This document shows, one piece after another, positions 29,099 to 36,771 of a stretch of DNA of 45,889 nucleotides. Every line of letters begins with the position of its first letter. Positions within the stretch are counted from its first letter, which is position 1. Source of the stretch: Fidelibacterota bacterium (GTDB lineage Bacteria > Fidelibacterota > UBA8477 > JABMPR01); the NCBI GenBank assembly GCA_016784025.1, contig JADHVL010000027.1:1-45889 (forward strand), read 5' to 3'. The position numbers were made by a program, and so were the translations under genes. Under the pieces are notes generated by a model. The model was not told where the DNA came from. It saw only the letters and a program-made list of their open reading frames with translations, and did not search any database.

Positions 29099-29130
29099 TT
29101 CGGGGTGTGGTCCAACTTGGCATCACCCAC
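29099..29130 (+). other. tRNA-like 5' half-relic in the leader before tRNA-Pro
   Basis: TTCGGGGTGTGG is identical to the first 12 bases around the start of tRNA-Pro (29229-29240). It is followed by a sequence that keeps D-arm spacing and the conserved GG and A (CAACTTGGCATCAC). The following bases form no recognisable anticodon or T arm. This is best read as a decayed or truncated tRNA 5' half (Pro- or Gln-like), or else a leader stem (GGGTG pairs with CACCC). Confidence 0.35.
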
Positions 29131-29229
29131 TGTAGTTAGGGGATTCATTGCTTCGACGGGACGGACTCCAGCTTATTGATTTCGGCATGATGGGGAATAT
29201 CAGATTCCAAAGTATGCCTATCATTATTT

Positions 29230-29303
<74 letters not shown>

Positions 29304-29319
29304 CAGGAAATTTTTGCAG

Positions 29320-29345
29320 CGCGGATTTGAGTCCGCGTTTTTTTT
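29320..29345 (+). terminator. Rho-independent terminator after tRNA-Pro
   Basis: CGCGGA-TTTGAG-TCCGCG followed by eight T (29338-29345). It lies 17 bp downstream of tRNA-Pro and 15 bp before leuS. Confidence 0.85.
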
Positions 29346-29359
29346 AAGTGAGGTAGAGT

Positions 29360-31804
29360 ATGGCTGAGCGGTATCCATTTGATCAGATAGAGGCGAAGTG
29401 GCAGAAACATTGGGATGTGAATAAGACCTTTAAGGCTCTAGATCATCTCACAGATAAACCCAAGTACTATATTTTAGATATGTTTCCCTATCCATCAGGT
29501 GCTGGTCTTCATGTTGGCCACCCCGAAGGATATACAGCCACAGATATCCTCGCCAGATACAAGCGGATGAAGGGCTTTAATGTGCTACACCCAATGGGCT
29601 GGGATGCTTTTGGGCTACCTGCGGAGCAATACGCTATTGAGACAGGAACACCCCCAGCTATCAAAACAGCTGAGAACATTGCCACCTTCAAGCGTCAGAT
29701 CCAATCCCTGGGTTTTTCATATGATTGGGACCGTGAGGTAAACACCACAGATGAAGCCTACTACAAGTGGACACAGTGGATATTTCTCCAATTATATAAA
29801 AAGGGATTGGCCTACGAAGCAGAGGTAGCTGTTAACTGGTGCCCAGAACTGGGTACTGTTCTTGCTAACGAGGAAGTCATCAACGGCAAATCTGAACGAG
29901 GTGACCATCCTGTCGTTCGCAAGCCCATGCGCCAGTGGATGCTAAAAATCACTGAGTATGCTGAACGTCTACTGACTGATCTGGATGATCTGGATTGGTC
30001 AGAGTCCATCAAAGACATGCAGCGTAACTGGATTGGTAAGAGTGAAGGGGCAGAGGTTGAATTCCCATTAGATGGTCATAATCTGTCCTTGAACGTGTTT
30101 ACCACACGTCCAGATACCCTGTTTGGTGCCACATATATGGTTTTGGCACCTGAACATCCCTATGTAAAAGAAATCACTGTCTCGGAACAACAGGCTGAGG
30201 TGAAAGCTTATGCAGTGAAGGCAGGATATAAAAGCGATCTGGATAGAACTGAACTGGCGAAAGACAAATCGGGAGTGTTTACAGGCGCATATGCTGTGAA
30301 TCCCGTCAATGATGAGCTGATTCCAATCTGGGTTAGTGATTATGTATTAATGAGTTATGGTACTGGCGCGATAATGGCTGTACCAGCCCATGATACACGA
30401 GATTATGAGTTTGCTACAACCTTTGACCTGCCAATTCGGGAAGTTGTGTCTGGTGGAGATATCAGCGCAGAAGCATTTACCCAGATAGAAGATGGATTTA
30501 TGATCAACTCCACCACAGCAGATGGGAGTTTCTCCATCAATGATCTTAAACCTTCAGAAGCGATCATAAAAACTGGTGAATGGTTGGAGTCTACAGGCAA
30601 GGGTCATGTTACGGTCAACTATAAGCTGAGGGATTGGTTGTTTTCCAGACAGAGATATTGGGGAGAACCCATCCCAATGCTACATGATGAAAACAATGTT
30701 ATCCCACTGTCAGACAGTGACTTACCACTTACACTTCCAGTTCTGGAACGTATTAAGCCTTCAGGAACAGGGGCAAGCCCTTTGGCTAACGCCAAGGAGT
30801 GGTTAAATGTAGTTGACCCGTCAACCGGAAAGGTGTATGTGAGAGAAACCAACACCATGCCTCAATGGGCGGGGTCTTGCTGGTACTACTTAAGATTCAT
30901 CGATCCGCACAATAATGATCAAGCATGGGATTTAGAAAAAGAGAAATACTGGATGCCAGTAGATCTATATGTTGGTGGTGCCGAACATGCCGTGTTACAC
31001 CTGCTGTACGCCAGGTTCTGGCATAAGGTTTTATTCGATTTAGGCTATGTTTCAACTTGTGAACCATTCAAAAAATTGGTGAACCAGGGGATGATTCTGG
31101 GCATGGATGGGGAAAAAATGTCCAAATCCCGGGGCAATGTGATCAACCCCGATGAGGTTGTGGGTCAATATGGCGCTGATACCATGCGATTATATGAAAT
31201 GTTTATGGGTCCGTTAGAACGCTCTAAACCCTGGAATACAAGTGGGATAGAAGGTGTTTATCGCTTTTTAAATCGCTTATGGAGACATTTCATCAATGAT
31301 GATGGACAAATTATTGAGTTAAGTGATGCTCAACCATCCAAAGAGACCTTAACCTTAATGCATGCCAGCATTAAAAAGGTAGGTAATGACCTTGAATGCT
31401 TGGCTTTTAACACGGGAATATCACAATTAATGGTATTCTCTAACCATTTACGTGGTTTGGATGAGGTGCCCAGGGTGGCTCTGGAAGTATTTCTCATGCT
31501 ATTGAATCCTTTTTCACCGCATATTGCTGAAGAAATGTGGCATCTATTGGGCCAAGAAAATGAATTAGCCTATACTGAGTGGCCAGAATACGATGAGCAA
31601 CTCCTGGTAAAAGACATGGTTGTGCTTGCTGTCCAGGTCAATGGAAAGGTAAGAGCGCAGATAGAAGTGGAACTAGATTCAGAAAAAGAGGATATCCTTA
31701 AACTGGCTCACGATCAGGTTTCAGTACAGCAGCATACTGAAGGAAAGACGATTATTAAAGAAATAGTAGTTCCAAACAGGATTGTAAATATCGTTGTGAA
31801 GTGA
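29360..31804 (+). CDS. leuS: Leucyl-tRNA synthetase
   Basis: 814 residues. The class I HIGH-type motif is in [17 protein letters not shown] (about 42-58). The editing domain (about 220-410) includes [13 protein letters not shown] and [12 protein letters not shown]. The KMSKS loop is at 586-590. It charges tRNA-Leu and edits misactivated isoleucine and norvaline. AGTGAGGTAG gives a fair ribosome-binding site. It follows the tRNA-Pro terminator and appears to be a single-gene unit, with convergent cutA after it. Confidence 0.97.
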   Translation: MAERYPFDQIEAKWQKHWDVNKTFKALDHLTDKPKYYILDMFPYPSGAGLHVGHPEGYTATDILARYKRMKGFNVLHPMGWDAFGLPAEQYAIETGTPPAIKTAENIATFKRQIQSLGFSYDWDREVNTTDEAYYKWTQWIFLQLYKKGLAYEAEVAVNWCPELGTVLANEEVINGKSERGDHPVVRKPMRQWMLKITEYAERLLTDLDDLDWSESIKDMQRNWIGKSEGAEVEFPLDGHNLSLNVFTTRPDTLFGATYMVLAPEHPYVKEITVSEQQAEVKAYAVKAGYKSDLDRTELAKDKSGVFTGAYAVNPVNDELIPIWVSDYVLMSYGTGAIMAVPAHDTRDYEFATTFDLPIREVVSGGDISAEAFTQIEDGFMINSTTADGSFSINDLKPSEAIIKTGEWLESTGKGHVTVNYKLRDWLFSRQRYWGEPIPMLHDENNVIPLSDSDLPLTLPVLERIKPSGTGASPLANAKEWLNVVDPSTGKVYVRETNTMPQWAGSCWYYLRFIDPHNNDQAWDLEKEKYWMPVDLYVGGAEHAVLHLLYARFWHKVLFDLGYVSTCEPFKKLVNQGMILGMDGEKMSKSRGNVINPDEVVGQYGADTMRLYEMFMGPLERSKPWNTSGIEGVYRFLNRLWRHFINDDGQIIELSDAQPSKETLTLMHASIKKVGNDLECLAFNTGISQLMVFSNHLRGLDEVPRVALEVFLMLLNPFSPHIAEEMWHLLGQENELAYTEWPEYDEQLLVKDMVVLAVQVNGKVRAQIEVELDSEKEDILKLAHDQVSVQQHTEGKTIIKEIVVPNRIVNIVVK

Positions 31805-31823
31805 TTGAATATTAAGGATTAAA

Positions 31824-31851
31824 GTAAGAAGGGTAGAGATACCCTTCTTAC
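31824..31851. terminator. Bidirectional hairpin between leuS and cutA
   Basis: Perfect 12-bp arms GTAAGAAGGGTA and TACCCTTCTTAC around GAGA. The T-rich side (TTTAAT) lies on the minus strand, so it probably ends cutA as well as leuS transcription. Confidence 0.6.
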
Positions 31852-31890
31852 ATAAAACTGTCACTCGACATAATATATATTAACATGGTA

Positions 31891-32223
31891 TCATGAAATA
31901 TCTAGAACTACAGCCATTTTAAGCCATTTCTCGTAATCTGAATCAATCTCGCCTATTCTGATCATTGTTATTTCTGGTGTGTCATACGTGTGGGCCTTTT
32001 TAATGTACTCCATCAACTTCCTGGCACACTTTTCTGTGGTTTTGAATTGAAGTAACAATTCCTGCGACGCTTCGAGCTGACCTTGCCACTCATAATGGCT
32101 GGTGACACCAGGAATGATTTGAGCACAAGCTGCCAGATGTTTCGCAAGAACACCCTTGGCAAGTGTACTGGCAATTTTTGCATTGTCTATTGTTGTCGTA
32201 ACGATGCAACATGATTCACTCAT
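31891..32223 (-). CDS. cutA: CutA, divalent-cation tolerance protein
   Basis: The start is set at the ATG of MSESCC (32223), eight codons inside the longest frame, because GGAGGG lies just upstream. The 110-residue product has the CutA core: TTTIDNAKIASTLAKGVLAKHLAACAQI, SHYEWQGQLE, LLLQFKTTEKCARKLMEYIK and HTYDTPEI. CutA forms a trimer of ferredoxin-like folds. Its role in copper tolerance is genetically linked but mechanistically unclear. Confidence 0.93.
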   Translation of the reverse strand: MSESCCIVTTTIDNAKIASTLAKGVLAKHLAACAQIIPGVTSHYEWQGQLEASQELLLQFKTTEKCARKLMEYIKKAHTYDTPEITMIRIGEIDSDYEKWLKMAVVLDIS

Positions 32224-32335
32224 AAATGTCCCTCCGCGTATCTGCATTAGATTTGTGGTTTTGATTGTTCAAGGTGCCGAACTGCAGAGCAATGCGATCA
32301 AAGAGAACAATGCCAATTCATATGGGAATATAATA

Positions 32336-32364
32336 TTGCCATGACTTAGGCCGCTGTTTATATT
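32336..32364 (+). promoter_or_regulatory. tRNA-Gln promoter
   Basis: TTGCCA (32336-32341), 17 bp, TATATT (32359-32364), each 5/6 to consensus. The start near 32371 is about 13 bp before the tRNA. Confidence 0.6.
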
Positions 32365-32383
32365 CGCCGCGCTTTAAACTTTT

Positions 32384-32454
32384 TGCCGGGTGGTGAAATG
32401 GTATCACTAAGGTCTCTGGTTCCTTCATTGGGGGTTCGAATCCTCCCCCGGCAA
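32384..32454 (+). tRNA. tRNA-Gln (CTG)
   Basis: 71 nt. Acceptor TGCCGGG/CCCGGCA with the U1-A72 pair typical of tRNA-Gln. The anticodon loop CTCTGGT gives anticodon CTG. T arm GGGGG-TTCGAAT-CCTCC. No encoded CCA. Confidence 0.9.
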
Positions 32455-32473
32455 CGCTTTTTGAATGGTTTTT

Positions 32474-32505
32474 GATTCCATTTTAATTGTGAGAATAATG
32501 GGATC
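32474..32505. repeat. Inverted repeat after tRNA-Gln
   Basis: GATTCCATT (32474-32482) and AATGGGATC (32497-32505) pair with one G-T. There is no T-run after it. It may stabilise the RNA 3' end or be a weak terminator. Confidence 0.35.
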
Positions 32506-32550
32506 GTAAGTATCGATTGTAAGTGCATACTCGATATAAAAACATACTTT

Positions 32551-32623
32551 GGCGCGTTCGTCTAGTGGTCTAGGACGCTGGCCTCTCACGCCGGTAACAG
32601 GGGTTCGACTCCCCTACGCGCTA
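32551..32623 (+). tRNA. tRNA-Glu (CTC)
   Basis: 73 nt. Acceptor GGCGCGT/ACGCGCT with a terminal G-U pair. Anticodon arm CTGGC-CTCTCAC-GCCGG gives CTC. T arm AGGGG-TTCGACT-CCCCT. No encoded CCA. Confidence 0.92.
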
Positions 32624-32629
32624 CGATTG

Positions 32630-32650
32630 TAAAGATCTTGATCTTTATTT
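32630..32650 (+). terminator. Hairpin terminator after tRNA-Glu
   Basis: TAAAGATC and GATCTTTA form an 8-bp perfect palindrome around TT, followed by TTT. It starts 6 bp after the tRNA. Confidence 0.55.
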
Positions 32651-32654
32651 TGAC

Positions 32655-32724
32655 ATGCAACGGTAGCTTCCGTCTTCGCCTTTGGCTACGACGGGACAAG
32701 CAATTTCGCTACCGGATTTATGCA
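32655..32724. repeat. REP-like structured element, ATGCA-flanked, upstream of tRNA-Arg
   Basis: An outer pair CGGTAGC (32661-32667) and GCTACCG (32708-32714) encloses an inner hairpin (CCGTC 32670-32674, GACGG 32690-32694, with GCC/GGC at the tip). The direct repeat ATGCA flanks it (32655-32659, 32720-32724). Two blocks are identical to tRNA-Arg 90 bp further on: CGGTAGCT, and TTTGGCTACG in the same order. It may be a dispersed REP-type palindrome or a decayed tRNA-Arg duplicate. Confidence 0.45.
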
Positions 32725-32747
32725 CAGGAAATTGTAATTGGCAACAT

Positions 32748-32821
32748 GCACCGGTAGCTCAATTGGATAGAGCGTTTGGCTACGGACCAGAAGGTTCCGG
32801 GTTCGACTCCTGGCCGGTGTA
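32748..32821 (+). tRNA. tRNA-Arg (ACG)
   Basis: 74 nt. Acceptor GCACCGG/CCGGTGT with a terminal G-U pair. Anticodon arm TTTGG-CTACGGA-CCAGA gives ACG (A34 would be edited to inosine). T arm CCGGG-TTCGACT-CCTGG. No encoded CCA. No -10/-35 pair is clear directly upstream. Confidence 0.93.
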
Positions 32822-32825
32822 CTTA

Positions 32826-32853
32826 AGACCCCTGATGTTCAGGGGTCTTTTTT
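32826..32853 (+). terminator. Rho-independent terminator after tRNA-Arg
   Basis: AGACCCCTGA and TCAGGGGTCT form a 10-bp stem with loop TGT, followed by a T-run. It ends the tRNA cluster. Confidence 0.9.
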
Positions 32854-33001
32854 ATTTTAGGGTTCCTCCCTCGTTTCACAGTGATATTAATTATCGTTCA
32901 ATCCTAATCTGCTGCATATATTCTCCTATGTCCTACTGGACAATATTGGAAGTGTATTATCTGCGTCGGTACCATGATGTATAGTCATAAATAACAAAGG
33001 T

Positions 33002-33538
33002 ATGATGAATAATACATCTATTCAGACTCTCATTTTATTAAGCGTTCTAAGTCTTTCTGTCTTGGGTCAAACCTTTGATCCTTACACAGGAGAACTGATA
33101 ATCGCAGAGGTTGATTCTTCTGTTATAGACGCCTCAAAAAGTATCCCTGTATTTGATCCCATGACTGGAGAAGTCATTCTTCCCCCTTCACCTTCACCCC
33201 TCTTGGTTCAACCCAGCTCTCCCGTATTTAGATATGACCCAGAGACAGGCTTGCCATTAGATGGAGATGCTAAAATTGATATTTGTGTGAGGGCAAAAAG
33301 GGATGCACGGGAGGATACTTCAAATTTATGGTACATCGGTGGTCTCATCTATTTTGTGGGATTACCGGTTTATGTGATTTACAACCCAGATCCACCCTCC
33401 CATAGACTTTTGCAGATGGATGCGAAAGACATCATCCCCTACAAAAGATGTTACCAGAATGAAATAAAAATGGAGCGAGGCAAACGGATGTTATCAGGTT
33501 GTGGAATATACGTAGGCGCTATGTTGCTCATATTCTAG
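33002..33538 (+). CDS. Exported protein with FDPxTGE repeats, function unknown
   Basis: 178 residues. A signal peptide (about 1-22, ending VLGQ) is followed by three short related motifs: FDPYTGELI (about 24), FDPMTGEVI (about 50) and YDPETGLPL (about 75), separated by proline/serine-rich linkers. Two hydrophobic helices follow, around 107-127 (LWYIGGLIYFVGLPVYVIY) and at the C-terminus (GCGIYVGAMLLIF). The DPxTGE motif is a common cell-surface-like motif, but I cannot name the family. An alternative ATG three bases later would be equivalent. The preceding 148 bp after the tRNA terminator hold no other gene. Confidence 0.6.
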   Translation: MMNNTSIQTLILLSVLSLSVLGQTFDPYTGELIIAEVDSSVIDASKSIPVFDPMTGEVILPPSPSPLLVQPSSPVFRYDPETGLPLDGDAKIDICVRAKRDAREDTSNLWYIGGLIYFVGLPVYVIYNPDPPSHRLLQMDAKDIIPYKRCYQNEIKMERGKRMLSGCGIYVGAMLLIF

Positions 33539-33618
33539 CCCATCATAAACTTCCCTAGCCATATAAAGCTCTGGTGATCACAGGTAGCATCGAGAATGGT
33601 AAACTGCTTGAATCAAAT

Positions 33619-34164
33619 CTACATATCGTTAAAACGCTTTTCCAGTTCGACCCCCAGTCCATCAGCAATGCGATTCACAAAAGCAAAATAGGCGGTGATG
33701 GCACAAATATCATGAATACCCCGATCATCCAAACCCTGGACTCGTAGCTACTCTACATCAGCCTCGCTCATATTTCCAGGCGTTCGTGTCAATTTGGTCG
33801 CATAATTCAGAATTGCTTTATCCTGGGCAGTCAATGAAATATGATCCCCTGATCCCACCAATCCCGCAATCAATGAATTCTGATCTTCAGATGATACTTG
33901 TTTTGCTGATAAAAGCCTACGGAGTCCCGCCCCGTGATGTTCAATTCAGTAATGACAAGAATTGATTGCAGAGACTGAGACAGCTATCATCTCACGCTGG
34001 ATGCGAGTCAAAGGTCCTTTGCTATACATCAGCTCCTTGTATAAGGTATAGTGATACTGCATGATTTCACTGTGAACACCGTGAATGCTCAGAATATGAT
34101 CCGTATCATTGACTCGATACGCTTCAGGTATGTCATTTGGATCCACATATTTTATATATGCCAT
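33619..34164 (-). pseudogene. AhpD-like peroxidase gene with in-frame TGA (candidate selenocysteine) and TAG
   Basis: Reading from ATG 34164 (GGAG upstream) in one frame down to TAG 33619 gives 181 codons that match the AhpD-like/carboxymuconolactone-decarboxylase peroxidase-related family: MAYIKYVDP, YTLYKELMYSKGPLTRIQRE, then MIAVSVSAINSCHY, IEHHGAGLRRL, SLTAQDKAILNYATKLTR, and the final ICAITAYFAFVNRIADGLG. There is no frameshift. Codon 73 is TGA, where the family has the second cysteine of CxxC (CHY-stop-IEHH), and codon 139 is TAG. The TGA can be read as selenocysteine, because AhpD-like selenoproteins exist and a hairpin follows. The TAG is not explained by this and points to a recent lesion or a sequencing error. 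An ordinary decayed gene is the alternative. Confidence 0.75.
33919..33935 (-). promoter_or_regulatory. Candidate bacterial SECIS hairpin after the TGA
   Basis: On the minus strand, ACGGGG (33935-33930), loop CGGGA, CTCCGT (33924-33919): a 6-bp stem with one G-U. It begins 10 nt after the TGA at 33948-33946, and the G-rich loop lies about 16 nt downstream of it, a spacing within the general layout of bacterial SECIS elements. Confidence 0.45.
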
Positions 34165-34210
34165 GAAAAGCTCCAACTTTTTAAATTCAATTTATGAAGA
34201 TATCAGATTC

Positions 34211-34239
34211 AGTATAGTGTGGACCTCAAAAGAATGCAA
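34211..34239 (-). promoter_or_regulatory. Candidate promoter of the AhpD-like gene
   Basis: Minus strand: TTGCAT (34239-34234), 17 bp, TATACT (34216-34211). The -35 is weak (3/6) and the -10 good (5/6). It implies a start near 34204 and a leader of about 40 nt before ATG 34164. Confidence 0.35.
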
Positions 34240-34306
34240 CAGGAGTCAGATCTCTTTTTTGTGCAGTGCCGTACCCACAATATCCAGCGCGTTTTATAAA
34301 AGGGTA

Positions 34307-35245
34307 TTAGTGATCACTCCCGCCGAATATCCCTGACGTGTTCACAGCCAGCATGAGATATGATGCAGGTTGAGACCCATCAGGAAAACCGTTTGATGAG
34401 GACCATGCTGCAAAGGGCCAGGCTACCCTTACCTTGATATATTCCCAATAAGGTTTTGATATTGCTACATCAATACCTACCTCAACTGACCCAAGGATGC
34501 GTGTTTCTCGTGTCCCTGACCAAATGGAAGGTGGAGCGATCAATTGTTCAGCTCTCAATTGAACGAATGGAGCCAGGAATAAGGGATGCCATGAGTGTAT
34601 CGCAGATGACAGGTGAACCAATGAGCGATGATCGCTAAGAATATTGTCTCGCTTCATCGTGTTTTTCTCATAGAGGAAGCTAAAGGAAAGGGCGTTTAAG
34701 AAATCGGGGTTAAATTTTGCCCAGGGCACTGGATGCGTGTACAGGAGCAGGACACTCCACGATATCCCTTCTTCAGAATCAAATGGAAAATCTTGATTGA
34801 GATATTCGATTTTACTCGGTAGGTTGAGCAGAAGCTGGCCAAAAGATCTTCCGCGATCTCCCAATGCAATTCTTAATCCCATTGAAAAACCACCAGAATA
34901 GGAAATGGTTGAGCTTTCTAGGTAGGTGACCTTTTCCTCGAGCGAGCCGACTCCCCCATACCCATTTGCAAAAAATACATTTCTACGACCAATGGAGTGT
35001 GAGACTTCAAATAATATATTCACTGCAGGTCCATAATTAATGTTACCAGCAGGTCCTCTGTGGGTGATCTGGGCATCAGACATCCAGTGCCAATTATCAT
35101 CACCCATCAAGGTATTCGGCCAATGGGCGACCCAGTTGTTCATTGAGGCACCACCACCTGCCTGACCACTACCCACTGGTGAACAGCACACCTGACCAAC
35201 GGCATTGCTAAGCGCTAATATTCCTATTAGAAGGATATATTTCAT
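34307..35245 (-). CDS. Predicted outer-membrane beta-barrel protein, paired with DUF3179 lipoprotein
   Basis: 312 residues with a signal peptide (1-18, ending NAVGQ) and a cysteine pair immediately after it (VCCSPVGSGQAGGG). Alternating hydrophobic/polar strands rich in W, Y and F run to the C-terminus, as in barrel proteins. No catalytic motif is apparent and I do not recognise a named family. Its ATG overlaps the preceding DUF3179 gene stop (ATGA), so both are made together. A transport or scaffold role is inference. Confidence 0.65.
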   Translation of the reverse strand: MKYILLIGILALSNAVGQVCCSPVGSGQAGGGASMNNWVAHWPNTLMGDDNWHWMSDAQITHRGPAGNINYGPAVNILFEVSHSIGRRNVFFANGYGGVGSLEEKVTYLESSTISYSGGFSMGLRIALGDRGRSFGQLLLNLPSKIEYLNQDFPFDSEEGISWSVLLLYTHPVPWAKFNPDFLNALSFSFLYEKNTMKRDNILSDHRSLVHLSSAIHSWHPLFLAPFVQLRAEQLIAPPSIWSGTRETRILGSVEVGIDVAISKPYWEYIKVRVAWPFAAWSSSNGFPDGSQPASYLMLAVNTSGIFGGSDH

Positions 35246-36282
35246 GGTGAAACTAGTTCAACATCTGGATAAAAAGCCACTACTGAAAACCAGTAGGCAA
35301 TGTATGCATTTGCGGCTACCAGGCGTTCTGAGGGTTGGGAATTGGCGATCAACTGACCTGTAATATCCCACTCTTTCCCAGTATCGGCTTGATTTAGAAT
35401 GATCTCCCCTACCGAAATATCCCAACTTGATATGCTGATTGCGCGGGACGTTTCAAAGGCAACTGCAATATTATCACGCCCAGAGACTACAACTTTATAG
35501 TGAGTATCACCAACATCAACCCCAATTATTTGAGGATTGAGATAAGCATTAATATCAAGGGCTTTCACTTCATCCCCATTGATGATGGTCAGGACTCGAT
35601 TTTTAGGTGGCAAACGATCATCTTCATTGGCTACTGGAAAATATATAAAATCACCGCAAGCCAGAGAGTTGCATGTACGATAGCTGCCATATGGGTAGCG
35701 ATTGTAGTTCCGTGAATGTTTCGTATCTGAATTTACAACTTTGGTATCCGGGAACAGCGTTCTCCAGTTGCCCCAGGTCGTTTCCACAAGATTGTTTAAG
35801 TGTAATTCACCCCCAGAACGATCACCAGCTGCAGATCGCAGTAACATTTGTGGCCAATAACTATCAGTCTCCCGGTCATACATAATGAGATTACTATTGA
35901 ACAATAAGCCTGAAACACCGTATTCCACTGCTGTATTTAAGTGAATAGCGCTTCCTGTCAATGGACAGTACGAGATACTGTAACCCGATTCGTTGACAAT
36001 TTCATGCCAGTCCAGGATGGCATGTGGGTAGGCTACATGTTCTGAGCCATTCCATATGCCTACAACCAGATCTTGATCATCCAAATACCCCAAATTCGAT
36101 CCATCCACTTGAGACTTGTTGGGCACTTCAAGACTGGGAATACAGTCTTTACCATCATAACATCCCTGACGCATGAATTGGGTATCAATGGTCCAGGTCA
36201 AATCAGAAACATCGTCAGTGACATTTGTTTCCTGACAGCCAGAGATGAAAATGGTTAGGGCTAAGGGAACTATGAATCTCAT
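35242..36282 (-). CDS. DUF3179 domain-containing lipoprotein
   Basis: 346 residues. A signal peptide ends in a lipobox (LTIFISGC, Cys16), so it is a predicted lipoprotein for the Lol system. The body matches DUF3179 by its SYCPLTGSAIHL segment (about 103-114), VSGLLFNSNLIMYDRETDSYWPQ (about 122-144) and TWGNWRTLFPDTKV. The biochemical role of the domain is not established. It is the first gene of a minus-strand pair. Confidence 0.85.
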   Translation of the reverse strand: MRFIVPLALTIFISGCQETNVTDDVSDLTWTIDTQFMRQGCYDGKDCIPSLEVPNKSQVDGSNLGYLDDQDLVVGIWNGSEHVAYPHAILDWHEIVNESGYSISYCPLTGSAIHLNTAVEYGVSGLLFNSNLIMYDRETDSYWPQMLLRSAAGDRSGGELHLNNLVETTWGNWRTLFPDTKVVNSDTKHSRNYNRYPYGSYRTCNSLACGDFIYFPVANEDDRLPPKNRVLTIINGDEVKALDINAYLNPQIIGVDVGDTHYKVVVSGRDNIAVAFETSRAISISSWDISVGEIILNQADTGKEWDITGQLIANSQPSERLVAANAYIAYWFSVVAFYPDVELVSP

Positions 36283-36495
36283 GGGTACCTCCGTTGTATA
36301 TATTCAGGACCAAATAGGTGATCTCTTTGCGACTAAATAACATACATTCCGACTACCCCTGCGAATGTCTTGAGACTGACAATTGGATGAACAAGGAATC
36401 AAGATTTACGGGCTGAGATTCATGGTTTCCTTGATTCATAGATCGAATTCTCTATCTTGGGGTCTGTTATAAAATTGCATTGATGAGGAGATATT
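36283..36495. other. Divergent intergenic region between the DUF3179 lipoprotein and parvulin genes
   Basis: 213 bp. It contains an inverted repeat GAATCAAG (36396-36403) and CTTGATTC (36430-36437), and a weak plus-strand promoter candidate (TTGATT 36431-36436, 16 bp, TATCTT 36453-36458). I see no small gene in it. Confidence 0.3.
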
Positions 36496-36771
36496 GTGGA
36501 GTGGAGAGCCAGCCATATACTGGTCAAAAATAGAAGTTTAGCTGAAGAGTTATTTAAGAAGATTCAAAAGGGTGCTCGATTCGAGCAACTCGCAAAAGAA
36601 TTCTCGACCTGCCCCAGTAAATCAAAAGGTGGTGACCTCGGGTGGTTTGGTACGGGTCAAATGGTAAAACCTTTTGAGGAAGCGGTCAGGAAAATGGGAC
36701 GCGGAAGAGCCTCAAAACCTGTTTCTACTCAGTTTGGATATCACATCATTAAGAAAACTGGTGAGAGATGA
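36496..36771 (+). CDS. Parvulin-type peptidyl-prolyl cis-trans isomerase
   Basis: 91 residues from GTG 36496 with GAGGAG upstream. The whole protein is one rotamase domain: ASHILVKNRSLAEELFKKI, FEQLAKEFSTCPSKSKGGDLGWFG, and QFGYHIIKK. This matches stand-alone PpiC (parvulin) of about 93 residues. There is no signal peptide, so it works in the cytoplasm on proline bonds. It overlaps the next gene by ATGA. Confidence 0.93.
   Translation: MEWRASHILVKNRSLAEELFKKIQKGARFEQLAKEFSTCPSKSKGGDLGWFGTGQMVKPFEEAVRKMGRGRASKPVSTQFGYHIIKKTGER

Noticed and set aside
32514..32632. Direct repeat CGATTGTAA flanking tRNA-Glu (32514-32522 and 32624-32632) as an attachment-site pair
   Set aside because: Nine bases are too short, there is no integrase, and the enclosed segment is only the tRNA.
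32682..32984. Reading frame of 100 residues across tRNA-Arg
   Set aside because: It runs through the tRNA and its terminator, so it is a chance frame.
33946..34164. The 73-codon frame ending at the TGA as a complete small protein
   Set aside because: It is cut in the middle of a conserved family; family sequence continues in the same frame after the TGA.
34456..34638. Plus-strand frames opposite the barrel and DUF3179 genes
   Set aside because: No start signals or family features; the minus-strand genes with signal peptides explain the region.
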